In this document: piece after piece, positions 60,255 through 64,000 of the stretch
Numbering within the stretch: the first letter of the stretch is position 1
Layout: the number at the start of each line of letters is the position of its first letter
From: Flavimaribacter sediminis
GTDB taxonomy: Bacteria; Pseudomonadota; Alphaproteobacteria; Rhizobiales; Rhizobiaceae
Direction of reading: 5' to 3'
NCBI RefSeq assembly: GCF_019492055.1
Contig: NZ_JAICBX010000002.1
Location: 1,178,001-1,242,000 of the forward strand
DNA length: 64,000 bases
The notes under the pieces: generated by a model
The model's database searches: none
The model's input: the letters and a program-made list of their open reading frames with translations, nothing else
Told to the model about the DNA's origin: nothing
Made by a program: the position numbers and the translations under genes

Positions 60255-60881
60255 TCAGTTGGGAATCGATCCCACCATCAGTTCGTCGCCATTCTCAATG
60301 CTGACCCAGCGGCCCGCGTGGAAGCTGGCCTGGCGCTTGAGGTAGGTGTAGGGCGTGTCGATCCAAAGACGCACTTCGTCATCGAGATTGTCGAGCACAT
60401 AGTCTCCTTCGGCCGTTCTCAGCGTCAGCACTGCGTGACCTTCGCCATTGCGCTTGCGAACCACCGTAATCAGGAGGTCCGAGGCCGGAAAGCCGCGCTT
60501 CATCAGCATGGCGCGCTTCTGCAGGACGTAATCCTCGCAATCGCCAAAGGCCCCCGGATAGGACCAGACTTCTTCCCGGCCGTGGATTTCCTGATCCGTC
60601 ATCGGCATAACGGAATAGTTGACGGCCGTGTTGATTTCCCGAACGACGGACCAGCCATAGGCGGTGACCCGGGGCGGCGACTTTTCAGCCTCCGTGCGAC
60701 CGCATTCCTCGCGGTGAAGACGGCAGAACTCGTAATGGCCAATCGGCTGAGAGGTCATCCCGCCTTCCAGCATCGATGAATATCCGTGCGGATTGGCGAG
60801 TTGCGCCGCCAGCGCCGTTGGCGTCACGTTTGCAATAACAGCCAGGCCGACAACCATTGCATGCAAGAAAAAACGTCCCAT
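60255..60881 (-). CDS. Transglutaminase-like cysteine peptidase (BTLCP)
   Basis: A 208-residue exported protein with a signal peptide (cleavage near ALA-AQ). The bacterial transglutaminase-like cysteine peptidase core is visible: Cys in GAFGDCEDYVLQKR, His in GEGHAVLTLR and Asp in YVLDNLDDEV. Members include LapG, which cleaves surface adhesins under c-di-GMP control; no lapD partner is nearby, so the substrate is unknown. The N-terminal ~50 residues contain a Cys pair (FCRLHREECG). Confidence 0.9.
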   Translation of the reverse strand: MGRFFLHAMVVGLAVIANVTPTALAAQLANPHGYSSMLEGGMTSQPIGHYEFCRLHREECGRTEAEKSPPRVTAYGWSVVREINTAVNYSVMPMTDQEIHGREEVWSYPGAFGDCEDYVLQKRAMLMKRGFPASDLLITVVRKRNGEGHAVLTLRTAEGDYVLDNLDDEVRLWIDTPYTYLKRQASFHAGRWVSIENGDELMVGSIPN

Positions 60882-61015
60882 AAACGACCGGTCCCCGTAC
60901 CCCCGCGAACATCGTTAATGAACAGTTAAAGGGAGACACGGCTATTAAGTCAATCTTAAGCATTGGAAACTTCCGGTTATGGTTACCGTAAAAGTTAACA
61001 GCGGGAAGTTTTACG

Positions 61016-61804
61016 TCATCTGCGTGTCATCGCCGCAACAGTTTTCAACATGCGGGCAATGTCCTGAGGCCGGGACAGGCGATGATCTCCGTCGCGAACC
61101 AGCGTCAGCACCACATCCTCACCCGGCAGATGGTCCACCAGCCTGAGCGCATGTTCATAGGGAACGTCGGGATCCTCCATCCCCTGAATGATATGAACCG
61201 GGCAGCCCGTCTCTATGATGCCCGTGAGCACCGAATTGCTCGCGCCGTCCTCGAAAAGCGCCCGGGTATAAACGTTCGGCTCCGGCCCATAGGGCGTCGG
61301 CTCCTCGAAATATCCCTGTGTTTCGAGCGCCTGCTTCTGTGCGTCTGTCAGCAGCGGTTCGTGCAGGGCGCTGGTGAAATCGGGCGCCGGCGCCAGCAGC
61401 AGAAGGCCGCTCACACGTTCCGCCTGGCCGGTTTTGCGCAGCTCCTGAAGCATCCGGATCGCGATCCAGCCCCCCATCGAGGAGCCAACGAGCAGCTGCG
61501 GCCCGCGCGTAAACGCGTCAAAGACGGCGAGGCTCTCCTCCAGCCAGCGCGATATCGTGCCGTCGATGAAAGCGCCGCCGGATTCGCCATGGCCGGAGTA
61601 ATCGAAGCGCAAACAGGACATGCCATGCAGTTCGGCGAAACGATCAAGCTCCACGGCCTTGGTTCCCGTCATGTCGGACCGGTAGCCGCCAAGCCAGACA
61701 AGGCCCGGAGCCTTTGCCGCCTCGTTCCCCGAGGCGCGATAACGCACTGCAATGCGCCGCGCCTTGTCATCCTGTCCGACCGTCGCCATTTGTAATTGCG
61801 TCAT
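61016..61804 (-). CDS. Alpha/beta hydrolase (ABHD10/esterase-like)
   Basis: A 262-residue serine hydrolase. LVWLGGYRSDMTGTKA (oxyanion region), FDYSGHGES, nucleophile GSSMGGW, Asp in MEDPDVPYEHAL and His in RDGDHRLSRPQD. This order matches the ABHD10-type acyl-protein thioesterase or related carboxylesterase family. The start at 61804 has AGGAGG upstream; 16 in-frame codons further up lack a signal. It diverges from the infC operon. Confidence 0.88.
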   Translation of the reverse strand: MTQLQMATVGQDDKARRIAVRYRASGNEAAKAPGLVWLGGYRSDMTGTKAVELDRFAELHGMSCLRFDYSGHGESGGAFIDGTISRWLEESLAVFDAFTRGPQLLVGSSMGGWIAIRMLQELRKTGQAERVSGLLLLAPAPDFTSALHEPLLTDAQKQALETQGYFEEPTPYGPEPNVYTRALFEDGASNSVLTGIIETGCPVHIIQGMEDPDVPYEHALRLVDHLPGEDVVLTLVRDGDHRLSRPQDIARMLKTVAAMTRR

Positions 61805-62018
61805 TGCGCCGTCCTCCTGAAAGCTGATCGCCGGCCATTGGTGCAGGTTCATCGCCGCGCCGTAAACACCGAACCGCGAAGGGTTGGTGATTTTTTGTCG
61901 CGACCGTGCTATTGACTTAATTCAGGTGATGTTGAAAGTGCCGCAACTCGCGGGAGGCGGGTGGGAAAATTCAACAACCTGCCGAACCAAAAACGCAACA
62001 GTATGGGAGACTACGACC

Positions 62019-62555
62019 ATTCGCAGACCATTCAGAGCACCGCCGACAACCAATACGGGTCCGCGTGCCAACGATGATATCCGGGCTCCCCGGGTACAAC
62101 TCATTGATTCAGAAGGAAACAACAGAGGCGAAGTGGATATTGAGGAAGCGCGTTCCGCCGCAACGGAATCCGGGCTTGACCTCGTCGAAATCTCGCCGAA
62201 CGCCACACCTCCGGTGTGCAAGATCCTCGATCTCGGCAAGCTGAAATATCAGAACCAGAAGAAGGCCGCCGAGGCCCGCAAAAAGCAGAAGACGGTCGAG
62301 GTCAAGGAAATCAAGATGCGCCCGAACATCGACACGCACGATTACGACGTGAAGATGAAGGCCATGAACCGCTTTTTCGAAAGCGGCGACAAGGTGAAGG
62401 TCACCTTGCGTTTCAGGGGCCGCGAAATGGCTCACCAGCAGCTTGGTATGCAGCTTCTCCAGAAGGTGAAGGACGACACGATCGATATTGCGAAAGTGGA
62501 AGCCGAACCGAAACTGGAAGGCCGCCAGATGATGATGGTGCTGGCTCCCCGCTAA
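62019..62555 (+). CDS. infC: Translation initiation factor IF-3 with an apparent AUU start
   Basis: A 178-residue IF-3 that keeps ribosomal subunits apart and checks the initiation codon. N-domain [16 protein letters not shown]...[19 protein letters not shown]-domain [20 protein letters not shown] and [14 protein letters not shown]. The frame runs upstream to 61884 but those codons are atypical. The family start RRPFRAPP follows an ATT at 62019, with GGGAG 9 bases upstream. E. coli infC also starts AUU, which lets IF-3 repress its own translation. A longer annotation from an upstream ATG is therefore probably wrong. Confidence 0.9.
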   Translation: MRRPFRAPPTTNTGPRANDDIRAPRVQLIDSEGNNRGEVDIEEARSAATESGLDLVEISPNATPPVCKILDLGKLKYQNQKKAAEARKKQKTVEVKEIKMRPNIDTHDYDVKMKAMNRFFESGDKVKVTLRFRGREMAHQQLGMQLLQKVKDDTIDIAKVEAEPKLEGRQMMMVLAPR

Positions 62556-62596
62556 CCGCCGAGCTATCTGCATCGGAAAACCAATAACGGCAAATG

Positions 62597-62624
62597 GCCC
62601 GCGGAGGCTTGCGCGGGCGGTTTT
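62597..62624 (+). terminator. Attenuator/terminator hairpin between infC and rpmI
   Basis: GCCCGCG and CGCGGGC pair around GAGGCTTG, followed by GGTTTTCT. Because rpmI-rplT lie downstream, it may reduce rather than stop read-through, or mark a separate rpmI promoter in the 281-base gap. Confidence 0.55.
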
Positions 62625-62836
62625 CTGTCGTTATAAGGCCGCGTCCGAACCGGCCGGCAGGGCATGCCGTGTCGGTTCTGAATGCAAAACACCCTACAGG
62701 CGCAGACATCAACCTTTCCGCAAGGAATCGTTTCGGTTTGCGACCGGCCCTAGAGCGCAACGCCGCGCGGGCGACACGGGTATCAAAACAACAGGGCGAC
62801 GCCGATTGGCTGGCCCGAAAAGAACGGAGAAGCAAA

Positions 62837-63037
62837 ATGCCCAAGATGAAGACGAAGTCTTCCTGCAAGAAGCGATTCAAGATCACCGCATCGGGCAAGG
62901 TCAAATCTGCGGCCGCCGGCAAGCGCCACGGCATGATTAAGCGGTCCAACAAGTTCATCCGCGACGCGCGCGGCACGATGGTTCTTTCCGAACCGGACGC
63001 CCGCATCGTCAAGAAGTTCATGCCGAACAGCCTCTAA
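62837..63037 (+). CDS. rpmI: Ribosomal protein bL35
   Basis: A 66-residue ribosomal protein of the large subunit: [22 protein letters not shown], followed by [20 protein letters not shown]. Length matches bL35 (64-67). GGAG lies eight bases before the ATG at 62837; the open frame extends upstream but those codons are not coding. Part of the infC-rpmI-rplT operon. Confidence 0.97.
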   Translation: MPKMKTKSSCKKRFKITASGKVKSAAAGKRHGMIKRSNKFIRDARGTMVLSEPDARIVKKFMPNSL

Positions 63038-63061
63038 AGCCCGGAACCAGGAGATCACATC

Positions 63062-63463
63062 ATGGCACGTGTCAAAAGGGGCACAACGTCCCACGCCAAA
63101 CACAAGAAGGTTCTCGCCCAGGCCAAAGGTTTCTACGGCCGCCGCAAGAACACCATCCGCACAGCCAAGGCCGCTGTCGACCGCTCGAAACAATACGCCT
63201 ATCGCGACCGAAAGGTCCGCAAGCGCAATTTCCGTGCGCTTTGGATCCAGCGCATCAACGCAGCCGTGCGCGAGCACGGACTGACCTATGGGCGTTTCAT
63301 CGACGGTCTGAACAAGGCGGGCATCGAAGTCGACCGCAAGGTTCTTTCCGACATGGCCATCAACCAGCCGGAAGCTTTCGGCGCGCTGGTCGCAAGCTCC
63401 AAGTCGGCGCTGGAATATCTCAAGGACACCACTCCGAACGCTTTTGAAAGCGCTGTCGGCTAA
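63062..63463 (+). CDS. rplT: Ribosomal protein bL20
   Basis: A 133-residue large-subunit assembly protein: [29 protein letters not shown] at the basic N-terminus, then [22 protein letters not shown] and [20 protein letters not shown]-type C-domain. In many bacteria L20 represses this operon; no leader structure could be verified here. AGGAG precedes the start. Followed by a strong terminator. Confidence 0.98.
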   Translation: MARVKRGTTSHAKHKKVLAQAKGFYGRRKNTIRTAKAAVDRSKQYAYRDRKVRKRNFRALWIQRINAAVREHGLTYGRFIDGLNKAGIEVDRKVLSDMAINQPEAFGALVASSKSALEYLKDTTPNAFESAVG

Positions 63464-63501
63464 GCCAGCGTTTTCCCGAAGCATCTCATGGACATCAGGG
63501 A

Positions 63502-63537
63502 AACCCGCGCTGGCAGGGCTGGCGCGGGTTTTTATTT
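63502..63537 (+). terminator. Rho-independent terminator after rplT
   Basis: AACCCGCGC and GCGCGGGTT form a 9-bp stem around an 11-base loop, followed by TTTATTT. It ends the infC operon 38 bases after the rplT stop and upstream of pheS. Confidence 0.88.
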
Positions 63538-63600
63538 GGTTTTCGCAATTCCGGATTATTGATCCGGCCACAGACAGACAAGTTCAACGGATACACGACA

Positions 63601-64000
63601 ATGAGTGACCTGGAAGAACTCGAACGGACCATCCTCGCCGACATCGCCGCGGCCGACAGCGAGCAGGCGATCGAAACGGTCCGTGTCGGCGCACTCGGCA
63701 AGAAAGGCACAGTCTCGGAGAAACTGAAGACGCTCGGCGGCATGTCGGCGGACGAGCGCAAGGTGATGGGCCCGGCGATCAACGGAATGAAAGTCCGCAT
63801 CGCTGACGCCATCGGCGCGCGCAAGCAGGAATTGCACGAAAGGGCGATCGAGGATCGGATTGCAAAAGAAACCATCGATATAACGCTTCCGGTGCGCCAG
63901 TCGCCGCTCGAAGCCGGCCGTATCCATCCGATCTCGCAAGTGGTGGACGAAGTGACGGCGATCTTCGCCGATATGGGCTTCTCGATCGCCGAAGGTCCGG
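63601..64000 (+). CDS. pheS: Phenylalanine-tRNA ligase alpha subunit (3' partial)
   Basis: The first 133 residues of PheS: an N-terminal coiled-coil arm ([33 protein letters not shown]..) that contacts tRNA, then [39 protein letters not shown] at the beginning of the catalytic core. The gene continues past the window. It lies between the rplT terminator and the window end. Start ATG at 63601 has only a weak AACGGA ribosome site. Confidence 0.97.
   Translation, partial: MSDLEELERTILADIAAADSEQAIETVRVGALGKKGTVSEKLKTLGGMSADERKVMGPAINGMKVRIADAIGARKQELHERAIEDRIAKETIDITLPVRQSPLEAGRIHPISQVVDEVTAIFADMGFSIAEGP

Overview
The window comes from an alphaproteobacterium of the order Hyphomicrobiales (Rhizobiales). 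The GC content is high. The gene order infC-rpmI-rplT-pheS, polA next to an M20 peptidase, a membrane-bound ferritin mbfA with an Irr-type iron box, an Ehu-type transporter and an alpha-r7-like sRNA locus all point that way. Ehu, BCCT and Usp genes suggest a salt-exposed or host/sediment lifestyle, but this is inference.

Layout. (1) 1-7 kb: end of an acyltransferase, an M20 dipeptidase, an sRNA locus, polA, a frameshifted exported protein and a small membrane protein. (2) 7.1-14.7 kb: a LacI regulator diverges from a CUT1 sugar ABC transporter operon that ends in a sugar isomerase and a Gfo/Idh/MocA oxidoreductase. Palindromes sharing an AACGTT core lie in both promoters. (3) 14.8-25.7 kb: MFS exchanger, LysR regulator, diaminopropionate ammonia-lyase-like enzyme, biotin/methionine-sulfoxide-reductase-like molybdoenzyme, Lrp/AsnC regulator and ehuABCD-type amino-acid/ectoine uptake. 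This looks like a catabolic island for an amino-acid derivative. (4) 25.7-33.1 kb: MBL hydrolase, BCCT transporter with a universal stress protein, DUF302 and DUF695-RraB proteins, and an S8 peptidase without a signal peptide. A decayed copy of the S8 gene's 5' end lies just upstream.

(5) 33.3-41.7 kb is the most unusual part. Four paralogous stand-alone peptidyl-carrier-protein/thioesterase didomain proteins, all with cysteine in place of the usual thioesterase serine, are interleaved with an intact GT25 glycosyltransferase, the relic of a second GT25 gene, a putative sugar O-methyltransferase and a CmoA-like carboxy-SAM synthase homologue. No adenylation, condensation or ketosynthase domain is present. 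I propose that this is an undescribed carrier/thioesterase-based pathway that modifies or releases a sugar-containing product.

(6) 41.8-64 kb is mostly housekeeping: hemolysin III, exported proteins, a DMT transporter, tRNA-Leu(CAG), O6-alkylguanine-DNA alkyltransferase, lepA, a divergent pair of a LytTR membrane regulator and a multi-pass membrane protein, a YiiX-like hydrolase, mbfA, an acetolactate decarboxylase with a ribbon-helix-helix-like N-terminus, an RND efflux pair, aldo/keto reductase, transglutaminase-like peptidase, alpha/beta hydrolase, then infC (apparent AUU start), rpmI, rplT and the 5' part of pheS. No rRNA, CRISPR array or intact insertion sequence was seen.
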